A stretch of DNA of 25,846 nucleotides from NCBI GenBank assembly GCA_036985875.1, contig BTQM01000005.1, positions 1 to 25,846 of the forward strand, written 5' to 3'. The stretch comes from BTQM01 sp036985875 (GTDB lineage Bacteria > Patescibacteriota > Minisyncoccia > Phycocordibacterales > UBA1539). The notes beneath the pieces are model-generated. The model ran no database searches, was not told the origin of the DNA, and saw nothing but the letters and a program-made list of their open reading frames with translations. Positions within the stretch are counted from its first letter, which is position 1. Every line of letters starts with the position of its first letter. Position numbers and translations under genes: made by a program. Positions 13,314 to 20,213 of this stretch are shown here, in pieces.

Positions 13314-13727
13314 CTACTTCTTCTGCTTCTTTGCACCATATCTACTTCGTGCCTGCTTTCTCTTTTCAACACCACTTGCGTCCAAAACCCCTCGTACGAT
13401 ATGATATCGTACGCCACCCAAGTCCTTCACCCTGCCTCCTCGAATCAACACGACCGAGTGCTCTTGAAGATTATGCCCTTCACCGGGAATGTATGCCGTT
13501 ACTTCCATACCGTTAGTAAGCCTTACACGCGCAACCTTTCTCAAGGCGGAGTTTGGCTTTTTGGGAGTTTTGGTCGTCACCTTTGTACACACCCCTCTCT
13601 TAAAAGGAGACGAGTAGTACGTAGGCTTGTTCTTCAGCGTATTAAATCCGCGAGACAAGGCAACCTCTTTAGATCTCCTCTTCACGTCCTTTCTCTTTTT
13701 TCTTACTAATTGGTTTATAGTAGGCAT
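13314..13727 (-). CDS. rpsL: Ribosomal protein uS12 with Gly at the Pro90 position
   Basis: A 137-aa uS12. Decoding-centre motifs: TPKKPNSALRK (54-64) and GEGHNLQEHSVVLIRGGRVKDL (82-103). It has a ~14-residue insertion after the N-terminal tail compared with Escherichia coli (SRGFNTLKNKPTYYSSPFKRG region). The lysine corresponding to Lys42 is kept, but the normally invariant proline after VKDL (Pro90 in E. coli numbering) is Gly104, codon GGT. Codons just after it lie in a 21-bp palindrome (13393-13413). First gene of the str operon, preceded by a promoter and a 68-nt AGCT-rich leader with no Shine-Dalgarno. Confidence 0.98.
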   Translation of the reverse strand: MPTINQLVRKKRKDVKRRSKEVALSRGFNTLKNKPTYYSSPFKRGVCTKVTTKTPKKPNSALRKVARVRLTNGMEVTAYIPGEGHNLQEHSVVLIRGGRVKDLGGVRYHIVRGVLDASGVEKRKQARSRYGAKKQKK

Positions 13728-13790
13728 ATATTCAGCTTGGTCAGCTTCACTAGCTTAGTGAGCTTTTCAGCTTACCAAGCCGGATCAAAC
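13728..13790 (-). promoter_or_regulatory. rpsL leader with AGCT iterons and nested hairpin
   Basis: Five AGCT units (as CAGCTT, TAGCTT, GAGCTT) fill the leader. Nested inverted repeats on the transcribed strand: outer CTTGGT/ACCAAG, AGCT/AGCT, and inner CACTA-agc-TAGTG. The array runs to AAGCTGAATAT immediately before ATG 13727. A structural relative of the rpsJ and rplC spacers. Confidence 0.65.
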
Positions 13791-13801
13791 TTACGAGCGA
13801 C

Positions 13802-13830
13802 ACTATATACTAAAAAAAAGATTAAGGCAA
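13802..13830 (-). promoter_or_regulatory. rpsL (str operon) promoter
   Basis: Minus strand: TTGCCT (13830-13825), 17-nt spacer with a T-run, TATAGT (13807-13802) followed by GTCG. Expected start near 13795. It lies in the 33-nt gap after the site-2 protease stop. Confidence 0.78.
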
Positions 13831-13834
13831 GAGC

Positions 13835-14458
13835 CTAGAATCCCGTAAGCGGCAATCCGGTAATGAGAGAAAACAGCGCGCCTACAACGGGTATAATGAT
13901 GCGCCACGCAAAAAAGATAACGATGAAAATGAAAAACAGCCAGTGCCTTTCCAGAAAATCTTGTATGTAGAGCAGGCGGTAAGGAAGAAGAGAGAAAAAC
14001 ACCTTTGAGCCGTCAAGCGGCGGAACAGGCAAGAGATTGAACACCCCCAATAAGATATTGAGGACGACAATGATGATGAATATCTCAAGAAACGGACCGG
14101 GCAGGTGCAAAAGATCGCCAAAACGAATAAATAGTCCGAACACGATCGCCAAAAGAAAATTTGACAATGCACCCGCCGCTCCAACGAGAGCGATGCCCCA
14201 TCTCTGGTTCTTTAAATTATAAGGATTATATGGGACCGGCTTTGCCCACCCTATAATAAAGCCCGTGGAGAGATACATCAGTAAGGGCACAACAATGGAG
14301 CCCAAAAGATCAATGTGGCTCATTGGATTGAGCGTGAGCCGCCCAGCAAGCTTTGCCGTCGGGTCCCCTAGCATATACGCGACGTATCCATGAGAAACCT
14401 CGTGGATGACGACCGACATGATAAGAATCGCAATGATAAAAATAAAGTCTATTTGCAT
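13835..14458 (-). CDS. Site-2 protease family (M50) intramembrane metalloprotease
   Basis: A 207-aa membrane protein with about six hydrophobic segments. Zinc-site motifs: HEVSH (H19, E20, H23) in the first helix, and NLLPVPPLDGSKVF (about 142-155), whose Asp is the third ligand. The short form without PDZ domain matches the YwhC/Rip3-like branch rather than RseP. Cleaves membrane-embedded segments of substrate proteins; the substrate is unknown. It starts at ATG 14458, divergent from bL28. No paired site-1 protease or anti-sigma factor is in the window. Confidence 0.93.
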   Translation of the reverse strand: MQIDFIFIIAILIMSVVIHEVSHGYVAYMLGDPTAKLAGRLTLNPMSHIDLLGSIVVPLLMYLSTGFIIGWAKPVPYNPYNLKNQRWGIALVGAAGALSNFLLAIVFGLFIRFGDLLHLPGPFLEIFIIIVVLNILLGVFNLLPVPPLDGSKVFFSLLPYRLLYIQDFLERHWLFFIFIVIFFAWRIIIPVVGALFSLITGLPLTGF

Positions 14459-14511
14459 AATATAGGTTCTATGGTAGCATGAAACCTCAACAAGTTCTAA
14501 ATCTTAATGTC

Positions 14512-14709
14512 ATGGCAAAATCGTGTCCAATCTGCAATAAAGGTTCTCAAATGGGTGGAAGATACGCCCGTTTTCGCGCTACCAACTATAATCCGACCGG
14601 TAAATACCGCCGTTATCCGAATCTACAATGGGCGCGCAAGACCGATGGTTCGCGCATCAAAATATGCACTAGGTGCTTGAAACGAAATAAACATCTTGAG
14701 ATGAAATAA
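14512..14709 (+). CDS. rpmB: Ribosomal protein bL28
   Basis: A 65-aa bL28 carrying a zinc-ribbon type Cys set: CPIC near the start (MAKSCPICNKGSQMGG) and CTRC near the end (RIKICTRCLKRNKH). The middle KYRRYPNLQWAR corresponds to the conserved RRFxPNLQ segment. ATG 14512 (MAKS) is preferred to ATG 14479, which would add 11 atypical residues. No Shine-Dalgarno is visible. It stands alone between a divergent protease gene and a convergent hydrolase, with its own terminator. 50S subunit protein. Confidence 0.93.
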   Translation: MAKSCPICNKGSQMGGRYARFRATNYNPTGKYRRYPNLQWARKTDGSRIKICTRCLKRNKHLEMK

Positions 14710-14714
14710 AGGAT

Positions 14715-14743
14715 CCCCGACGCAGAGCATCGGGGTATTTTTT
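14715..14743 (+). terminator. bL28 terminator
   Basis: CCCCGA (14715-14720) pairs with TCGGGG (14730-14735), with GC/GC pairs inside, followed by TATTTTTTATT. It overlaps the last codon of the convergent hydrolase gene. Confidence 0.85.
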
Positions 14744-15599
14744 ATTTCACATAAATATTTTCTCCATCACTTTTGATGACAATTGTCCCACTCTCATATG
14801 TCGCAAGCGATAAGATATCAAATTCCTTCAGCATATCTGTTACTTCTTTGTGGGGATGCCCGTAACGATTATCTACCCCCGCGGATATAATCGCATACTG
14901 CGGTGAAACGATTCCCAGAAATACTTCCGATGTAGAGGTCTTGGAGCCGTGGTGGCCAAGTTTCAAGATGTCTGCATTAAGCCTTTCCCCTTCAAGCGCC
15001 ACGACATACTCTTCTATTCGTTTTGGCGCATCGCCCGTGAGGAGAAAAGACACATTACCATAGACAAGTCGCGCGATGATAGATGCATTGTTCGTGTCCC
15101 ACCCGAACGTATCTCTGTCAGGAAACAGTATGTCCATATACACCCCACCTCCAAGAACCACTCTCATTCCGCGACGCGCCATTACTTTCTGTATTTTCTG
15201 TTCACGTACCAATCCTTCAAACTCTTTATACACAGCCGTATCTGACCCCACTCCCGGACCCATCACGACACCGATATCAAACCGCTCTAGCACCGCCGGA
15301 AGTCCGCCTGTGTGATCCTGGTCTGGATGACTGGCAATGACCATGTCAATACTGCGATCGTAAAAGGGCATCACTTCGCCAAGCTGCCGAAGGACACTTC
15401 CCCCAGGACCGCCATCAAGAAGAACCTGAGTGCCGTCTGGCGCTTCAATGAATATCGCGTCCCCCTGTCCCACGTCAAGAAATGCCACGGTAAGGACACT
15501 GTCGCGGGACTCTTGAAAAACAGCGAACCAGATGAGGGTATTGGCGAGAAATAGGACACCCAATAGATACCACATTGCGTGTTTATTCAGTGATTCCAT
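14742..15599 (-). CDS. Stand-alone ComEC-type metallo-beta-lactamase domain protein
   Basis: A 285-aa protein. One N-terminal helix (10-28) anchors a metallo-beta-lactamase fold outside the membrane: VAFLDVGQGDAIFIEAPDG (39-57), LLDGG (60-64), metal motif HPDQDH (91-96), LLTGDA and LGHHGSKTS. This matches the C-terminal domain of ComEC, including the HxDxDH form of the metal motif. The window's ComEC (18659-20200) lacks this domain, so the two probably work together, the hydrolase degrading the non-transported DNA strand (inference). ATG 15599 is preferred to TTG 15608. TATACT lies 8 nt upstream, implying a nearly leaderless mRNA. Confidence 0.92.
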   Translation of the reverse strand: MESLNKHAMWYLLGVLFLANTLIWFAVFQESRDSVLTVAFLDVGQGDAIFIEAPDGTQVLLDGGPGGSVLRQLGEVMPFYDRSIDMVIASHPDQDHTGGLPAVLERFDIGVVMGPGVGSDTAVYKEFEGLVREQKIQKVMARRGMRVVLGGGVYMDILFPDRDTFGWDTNNASIIARLVYGNVSFLLTGDAPKRIEEYVVALEGERLNADILKLGHHGSKTSTSEVFLGIVSPQYAIISAGVDNRYGHPHKEVTDMLKEFDILSLATYESGTIVIKSDGENIYVK

Positions 15600-15630
15600 T
15601 GCAGTCAAGTATACATATCAATAGGCAAAA

Positions 15631-15660
15631 GAAAAAGCCGCCACAATTTCTGTTGACGGC
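15631..15660 (-). terminator. Terminator of the small Cys-rich gene
   Basis: Minus strand: GCCG(T)CA ... TG(G)CGGC followed by TTTTTCTTTT. It lies 30 nt after the stop of the 92-aa gene. The T-run also overlaps where the -35 of the hydrolase gene would be. Confidence 0.65.
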
Positions 15661-15689
15661 CATATGACGTGTAACCATAAACGGTTAAC

Positions 15690-15968
15690 TTATTTAAAAT
15701 TCGGTTCGCCTTTGTCTTTAGTAACGACTGACTCTGCGTGCTTCTCCCATTCACTCCAGGCATATTCCGCGCCGTCAGAGCCATGATACGAAGAGCTTTC
15801 CCACCCGCATGAACAAATAACAACATCGACTATTTCTGTTTCCGCCTTATACTGCGGGGTATGCCCGAGGTTCTTAGCGGCGACATAGAACGAATCTGCT
15901 TTCTCGTTAGCTTCGCTTTGTTTGCGGCATTTACCACCGCATTTGCAAGAATCATGCTTATTGCACAT
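15690..15968 (-). CDS. Small Cys-rich hypothetical protein, 92 aa
   Basis: Unrecognised family. The N-terminus holds a dense Cys/His patch, MCNKHDSCKCGGKCRKQ (C2, H5, C8, C10, C14), and a second pair sits in VVICSCGWESSSYHG (C52 and C54), followed by AEYAWSEWEKHAESV. Possibly a zinc-binding protein, by residue pattern only. Expression signals are strong: TTGACA-N17-TAGGAT at 16051-16023, AAAGGAG 6 nt before ATG 15968, and a terminator after the stop. No membrane segment. Neighbours give no functional hint. Confidence 0.8.
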   Translation of the reverse strand: MCNKHDSCKCGGKCRKQSEANEKADSFYVAAKNLGHTPQYKAETEIVDVVICSCGWESSSYHGSDGAEYAWSEWEKHAESVVTKDKGEPNFK

Positions 15969-16022
15969 GCTTTTCTCCTTTCAAATGAACAGCTGGGAAA
16001 CTCCCAAAAACACTCTGATAGA

Positions 16023-16051
16023 ATCCTATCCCTCCCGCTCTCTTTTGTCAA
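16023..16051 (-). promoter_or_regulatory. Promoter of the small Cys-rich gene
   Basis: Minus strand: consensus TTGACA (16051-16046), 17-nt spacer, TAGGAT (16028-16023). The leader of about 45 nt contains GAAAGGAG before ATG 15968. Confidence 0.82.
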
Positions 16052-16071
16052 AGGGTTCATCGCGGCAAAAG

Positions 16072-16098
16072 AAAAAAGCCACAATCGTGGCTTTTTTT
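16072..16098 (-). terminator. Terminator of the P-loop kinase gene (bidirectional)
   Basis: AAAAAAGCCAC-aatc-GTGGCTTTTTTT: 5 GC-rich pairs extended by A/T runs, 8 nt after the stop at 16106. Confidence 0.88.
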
Positions 16099-16105
16099 AT
16101 CATTC

Positions 16106-16681
16106 TCAAAGAAAAGAGTGGGGCGTAAGGAGCGTTTCGTAAAATGTCTTCACTTGATCCTCCAAGTGGTCCAGTGTCCGATTATTTATTATGTGGAAAT
16201 CCGCTTCCGCACCAATCTTTGGAATAAGCAGCTCATTGGGTGCCTCTTCTTCCTTCATGAATTGTCTAAACGTCACTTCGGCTTCCCCTGCTTTTTCAGC
16301 GGACTGCCGTGTTCTCTCAAAACGAACATGTGGATCGGCAGTAATGTACACTAGGAAATTGTTGGGGAATTCACGAAGCATTCGGACATCCGTCTCCCAC
16401 CGCACACCGTCAAGCACGATGATGTCAGCATCGGTTTTTCCCACCCTTTGCGCCACCGCGCGCGTAAGTGTTCCCGCACCGTATGTATCGTCCATCACAA
16501 CGACCAAGCGTTGCAGATTCTCCCGCGATGGCTCAATGCCCCAGGCGGAGAGCGTTTCAAACAACACGTCGGAAAAGCCGATACGCCCCACGCGCGCAGG
16601 AGCCGCCATTTTCTTGAGAAATTCAATGGACGCGCCCTTTCCCGCTCTTTTTTGCCCGACCAATCCTATTACAACTTTCAT
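16106..16681 (-). CDS. P-loop nucleotide kinase-like protein (AAA/NMP or dephospho-CoA kinase type)
   Basis: A 191-aa soluble protein. The Walker A-like loop is GLVGQKRAGKG (6-16), ending GKG as in adenylate kinases. FSDVLFETLSAWG follows, then a DGVRWETDVRML segment (IIVLDGVRWE, Walker B-like position), a helix with repeated Arg (RFERTRQSAEKAG) resembling the lid of NMP kinases, and a DFHIINNRTLDHL end typical of dephospho-CoA and related kinases. ATG 16681 is preferred because GGAG lies 6 nt upstream; the longer upstream frame antisense to the kinase promoter region has no such support. The substrate cannot be read from sequence. Confidence 0.88.
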   Translation of the reverse strand: MKVVIGLVGQKRAGKGASIEFLKKMAAPARVGRIGFSDVLFETLSAWGIEPSRENLQRLVVVMDDTYGAGTLTRAVAQRVGKTDADIIVLDGVRWETDVRMLREFPNNFLVYITADPHVRFERTRQSAEKAGEAEVTFRQFMKEEEAPNELLIPKIGAEADFHIINNRTLDHLEDQVKTFYETLLTPHSFL

Positions 16682-16715
16682 ATTTTTCTCCAAAATTATA
16701 CTGCGACCTAAACGC

Positions 16716-16743
16716 ATACTAGCAGAAAATAAACCTTTTTCAA
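16716..16743 (-). promoter_or_regulatory. Promoter of the P-loop kinase gene
   Basis: Minus strand: TTGAAA (16743-16738), 16-nt spacer, TAGTAT (16721-16716). A TATAAT lies closer to the gene (about 16699-16704), but its start site would leave out the GGAG. Confidence 0.5.
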
Positions 16744-16808
16744 AGTATGTCTGTGTCGCCACTTGCAAAAGAAGAGTGTGTATTCTTGGCCCCCCATGGC
16801 CGGGGTGC

Positions 16809-16839
16809 TTGAACGTTCCGCGTATTTTTGTGATACAAT
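16809..16839 (+). promoter_or_regulatory. Promoter of the histidine kinase-DedA operon
   Basis: TTGAAC (16809-16814), then ATACAAT as -10 (16833-16839), spacer 18-19 nt. The start site would be near 16846, downstream of ATG 16838, supporting translation from ATG 16871. Confidence 0.5.
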
Positions 16840-16870
16840 GACATCTGCCAATAGAGACTCGGTGGATATC

Positions 16871-18046
16871 ATGACAAATGAACATTTTGATGTTGTAAAA
16901 GAGTTTGCCGGAGCCGTTACGGAAGCTATTATAAGCGTGATGGGAGTTTCGGCGGTGGATGCCCTCTTGAAAGAAACTTTTCCAAAAGGGGAGATTTGCA
17001 TTGACCAGTCAAAGAAATGCGACGTGCGACAGGAACATGCGGAAGAGAACGTTAAGAAGCTCCTTGCGGCGCTAGTGGATAGAGCGACGGCGGATTTTGG
17101 CTATGAGTTTTCAGAAACGATACTGGCAACCGCCTTTGACGATCTCAAAAAAAAGCATCCCGACAATCCGCACATGAGCGAGATCCTGTGGCTTGTTCCT
17201 GAAATGTCGCTGGAAGAAGAAAAAATACGATCGCTCCCCAGAGAGAAGCTGGAGCGCCACGTGCTTGAGAGAGCAAAAATGATAAAGAAACTTGAAGAGG
17301 AAAACAAAGATCTTGAGGCGCTAAACAAAACAAAGGGTGAATTTCTCTACACGGTGGCACATGAAATGCGAACATCACTGACCGCCATGAAATGGATCCT
17401 GCGGGAACTGCAAGAATCTTCCGCCATCTCTTCCAATACGCAAAACAAGGAATATGTAGATGATATGCTGGTAAGCAATGAACGAATAGTGCGGCTTATA
17501 AACAATTTGCTTAATGTTGCCCGCATGGAAGAGGAGGACGAGAAGCTGTTCTATCAATTTCAAAGGCTGTCTGCGGGAGACGTGGTGGACGAGGTGGTGC
17601 GGACGCTTTCACCGATGGCTGAACATAAGTCGATCACCCTCAAATATTCATCTCCATCGGAGCGGATCTTTGTTTTGGCCGATAAAGACAAGTTTTATTT
17701 ATCAATTGAGAATATTATTGACAATGCTATCAAGTACACACCGAGGGATAAGGGTGCAGAAATTGAAATTACGATAACAAAAAAGGCGAACAAGGCGGTG
17801 ATCGCCGTCCGAGACGAGGGAATAGGCATCGCAAAGGACGACCAGTCGCGTATTTTCAGCAAGTTCTTCAGAGCGGGAAGCGCCGCTGCGCATAAGATCA
17901 GCGGAACCGGTTTGGGCTTGTTTATCGTTAGAAAGATCATTGAACACCATAATGGGCGACTCTACTTTGAAAGCGAAGAAGGAGCGGGGACCACTTTTTC
18001 TATAGAACTTCCCCTTGCGCCCGAGGCCGACGCAGAGAACGCATAA
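16871..18046 (+). CDS. Soluble orphan sensor histidine kinase
   Basis: A 391-aa protein if started at ATG 16871 (GGTGG 7 nt upstream); ATG 16838 would add 11 residues but overlaps the -10 box. Residues 1-110 form an unassigned input region with a Cys pair (CIDQSKKC), then a charged coiled coil (about 112-155). The dimerisation/phosphoacceptor box is FLYTVAHEMRTSL with His164. The HATPase_c domain follows: N-box ENIIDNAIKYTP, G1 DEGIGIAKDD, F-box FSKFFRA, G2 GTGLGLFIVRKII. There is no transmembrane helix, so it senses a cytosolic cue or a partner. No response regulator is in the window. The stop is 3 nt from the DedA start, so a functional link to that membrane protein is plausible. Confidence 0.94.
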   Translation: MTNEHFDVVKEFAGAVTEAIISVMGVSAVDALLKETFPKGEICIDQSKKCDVRQEHAEENVKKLLAALVDRATADFGYEFSETILATAFDDLKKKHPDNPHMSEILWLVPEMSLEEEKIRSLPREKLERHVLERAKMIKKLEEENKDLEALNKTKGEFLYTVAHEMRTSLTAMKWILRELQESSAISSNTQNKEYVDDMLVSNERIVRLINNLLNVARMEEEDEKLFYQFQRLSAGDVVDEVVRTLSPMAEHKSITLKYSSPSERIFVLADKDKFYLSIENIIDNAIKYTPRDKGAEIEITITKKANKAVIAVRDEGIGIAKDDQSRIFSKFFRAGSAAAHKISGTGLGLFIVRKIIEHHNGRLYFESEEGAGTTFSIELPLAPEADAENA

Positions 18047-18049
18047 CAT

Positions 18050-18658
18050 ATGCCAGACATCTCAATTGAACAAATTGTCGTATCATTGGGCTACGCGGGC
18101 ATATTTCTCTTGATGATATCGAACGGGGCAACAAGTTTCCCCTCAAGTCAGGTGCTCTACATCATTGCCGGCTACTTCATTTTTACGGGAGATTTGAATC
18201 TGGCACTCGTAATCTCAGTCGGTGCCTTAGGTAATACAATCGGAAACATTCTTCTCTATGAAGCAGCGCGGGCAAAGGGACTTGTGTACATCATCAAATT
18301 CAAACTTTTCCCCGAAACCGCCGTACAGAAGGCCCTCATCGCCTTTCACAAAAAAGGCGCGTGGTTCGCGTTTATAGGCAAGCTCCTGCCGGCAATCAAA
18401 GTGTTCGTGCCCATTCCGGCCGGTATCAGCAAAATGAACAGGGTGCTGTTTGCAACGATTATGCTCTCGGCATCGGCCATCTGGACTCTTCCTTTCCTTT
18501 CGATCGGGTACTATTTCGGCAAATCATCCGATGTGTTCGGGAAATATGTGATCGTACTTATAGTCATTACGCTGGTGGTACTTTTCACATTCTACAAATA
18601 CATGAACAGCGAGGAGGTGATGCGCGAGGTTGAAAACATAGACGAAAAAGGGGGATGA
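18050..18658 (+). CDS. DedA/VTT-family membrane protein
   Basis: A 202-aa polytopic protein. Family hallmarks: SSQVLYIIAGYFIFTG near the first re-entrant region, GALGNTIGNILLYEAARAKG, and FIGKLLPAIKVFVPIPAGISKM, where DedA proteins usually have an Arg-containing RxxPxxR..AG motif. Here the first arginine position is Lys (GKLLP). The family moves lipids such as undecaprenyl phosphate across membranes or supports membrane homeostasis. Translationally coupled to the histidine kinase (ATG 3 nt after its TAA). Its TGA stop directly abuts the convergent comEC stop, leaving no room for a terminator between them. Confidence 0.92.
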   Translation: MPDISIEQIVVSLGYAGIFLLMISNGATSFPSSQVLYIIAGYFIFTGDLNLALVISVGALGNTIGNILLYEAARAKGLVYIIKFKLFPETAVQKALIAFHKKGAWFAFIGKLLPAIKVFVPIPAGISKMNRVLFATIMLSASAIWTLPFLSIGYYFGKSSDVFGKYVIVLIVITLVVLFTFYKYMNSEEVMREVENIDEKGG

Positions 18659-20200
18659 TTAAAATATTTTGCTTGCAGTCCTGCCCGCCACACTCTTTGG
18701 TATTCTCTTTGCCACTTTGTACACCAGCCAACCATAAAAAAAGTAGAAAGACAGCATGAGCCATGCAGGAAAATATGGAATACCCACCGACGCGAAAGGA
18801 ACGGCTGCGAAAAGTTCTACGACTTTCAGTTCATAAAAAAGAAGCCCATATGTAATAAACGCAAAAGGAAGCGCAAGTATGGTGGCAACAAACCCCGCTA
18901 CGCCCGCCAAAAATCCAAAGAGCATCGTAAGTGGTACGAAAACAAGAATGAGTAGATTGACCGGTAATGCCACCAGAGAAAGCTCGCCCATCCTATAAAG
19001 CAAAAGAGGGAGCACGAAAAGTTGTGTCGCGACGGTTGCCAGTGCAAACTCCCGCAGTTGGAACTTTGTGGGAACAAAACGAAAAAACTTTCCCAAAAGC
19101 GGTGGAAAATAAATAAGCCCCAATGTCGCGAGAAACGAGAGTTGGAATGAAATATCAAAGATAAGGATTTTCGGATTGAAAAGTATCATAAGAAACCCCG
19201 CAAATAAAAGCGCAATAGTGATCTCATAGACGCGCCCCGTCGCGCGGGCAAACACCACCATAAGCGCCATGATGGATGCACGCACGATGGTCGCACCCGC
19301 GCCCGTCATGATCGCAAACAGCACGATGCTTCCGGCGCCGATCCAAAGAGAGAACATGCGGGGAAGAAACGAAAAGAACCGCATCAGGGCTTCCGCAACG
19401 ATAGTGACATTGTAGCCAGAGAGCACGACGATATGAATGATCCCCGTCTTGCGAAAATCGTCCAGAAGATCCTTGCCTAAGGACCTCTTCGCTCCGACAA
19501 TTAGACCCCCCAAAAGTGAGACGTGTGGCTCTGGTAAAACAGCCGAAATGTTGGCAAGTAAAGCACTCTTGAACGAGAACAGTATTTCTTTAACGGGGCT
19601 TCCCTCTCCCTTCGCTAAAAGTTCCATCTCCACGCGAGACATACGATAGAAAATCCCGTCTTTCGCGAGATATGACACATAATCAAATTCCCTGCCAGAA
19701 TCGGTCAAGAAGTTTTTAGGCCGCGCAAGCTCGCCCACTATCGCTATCCTGTCTCCATACTCCCACCGCGGGTAAGGCGGCGCAGAAATCACCGCCTTGC
19801 TTTTTACGGAAATAACATCCTCGCCCAAGGTAACAGTCTTAAATCGTGCGGTGAGCAATACGTTGTTTTCTCTTTCGTCCGGCTCATCCACGATAACGAT
19901 CTCTGCCGTTATCCTTTCCCCCACGAGTGCATCTAGAAAAGGATCGCCTCTCCGGAAATCAGAAACGTCAAAACGCAGGACTCCGAGAAAAACCGAGAAA
20001 ACAAGGAGTGAAACAAAAAAAACACGCTTTCCGCGCCGGAGAAGATAATAAGAGAAGAGGACAATAGACAGGAAAAAGAGGAAGGCTGCAAACACGAAAT
20101 CTCCGCCAAGGACAGACCCACCTCCGGCTGAAAAAAAAGAGCGTAGTGCCACACCGCCCGTGAAACCAAAGAGAAAAATAAAAAATAAATGTTGGTTCAT
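18659..20200 (-). CDS. comEC: ComEC/Rec2 DNA-uptake channel lacking the C-terminal hydrolase domain
   Basis: A 513-aa membrane protein. N-terminal helices and a soluble OB-like section (DUF4131 region: ITAEIVIVDEPDERENNVLLTARF ... YGDRIAIVGELARP) are followed by the Competence domain: GLIVGAKRSLGKDLLDDFRKTGIIHIVVLSGYNVTIV and GAGATIVRASIMALMVVFARATGR, then many helices. The protein ends at YGWLVYKVAKRIPKSV without the metallo-beta-lactamase domain that normally follows. That domain is encoded separately at 14742-15599. Function by family: passage of single-stranded DNA into the cytosol during natural transformation. Start uncertain: ATG 20200 is chosen as leading into the first helix; in-frame ATG 20248 overlaps rnhA. 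Confidence 0.92.
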   Translation of the reverse strand: MNQHLFFIFLFGFTGGVALRSFFSAGGGSVLGGDFVFAAFLFFLSIVLFSYYLLRRGKRVFFVSLLVFSVFLGVLRFDVSDFRRGDPFLDALVGERITAEIVIVDEPDERENNVLLTARFKTVTLGEDVISVKSKAVISAPPYPRWEYGDRIAIVGELARPKNFLTDSGREFDYVSYLAKDGIFYRMSRVEMELLAKGEGSPVKEILFSFKSALLANISAVLPEPHVSLLGGLIVGAKRSLGKDLLDDFRKTGIIHIVVLSGYNVTIVAEALMRFFSFLPRMFSLWIGAGSIVLFAIMTGAGATIVRASIMALMVVFARATGRVYEITIALLFAGFLMILFNPKILIFDISFQLSFLATLGLIYFPPLLGKFFRFVPTKFQLREFALATVATQLFVLPLLLYRMGELSLVALPVNLLILVFVPLTMLFGFLAGVAGFVATILALPFAFITYGLLFYELKVVELFAAVPFASVGIPYFPAWLMLSFYFFYGWLVYKVAKRIPKSVAGRTASKIF

Positions 20201-20213
20201 GCCTCCGATAATC

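Noticed and set aside
16682..16885. 68-residue N-terminal extension of the P-loop kinase
   Set aside because: It overlaps the divergent kinase and histidine-kinase promoters and lacks similarity to kinases; ATG 16681 has GGAG at proper spacing.
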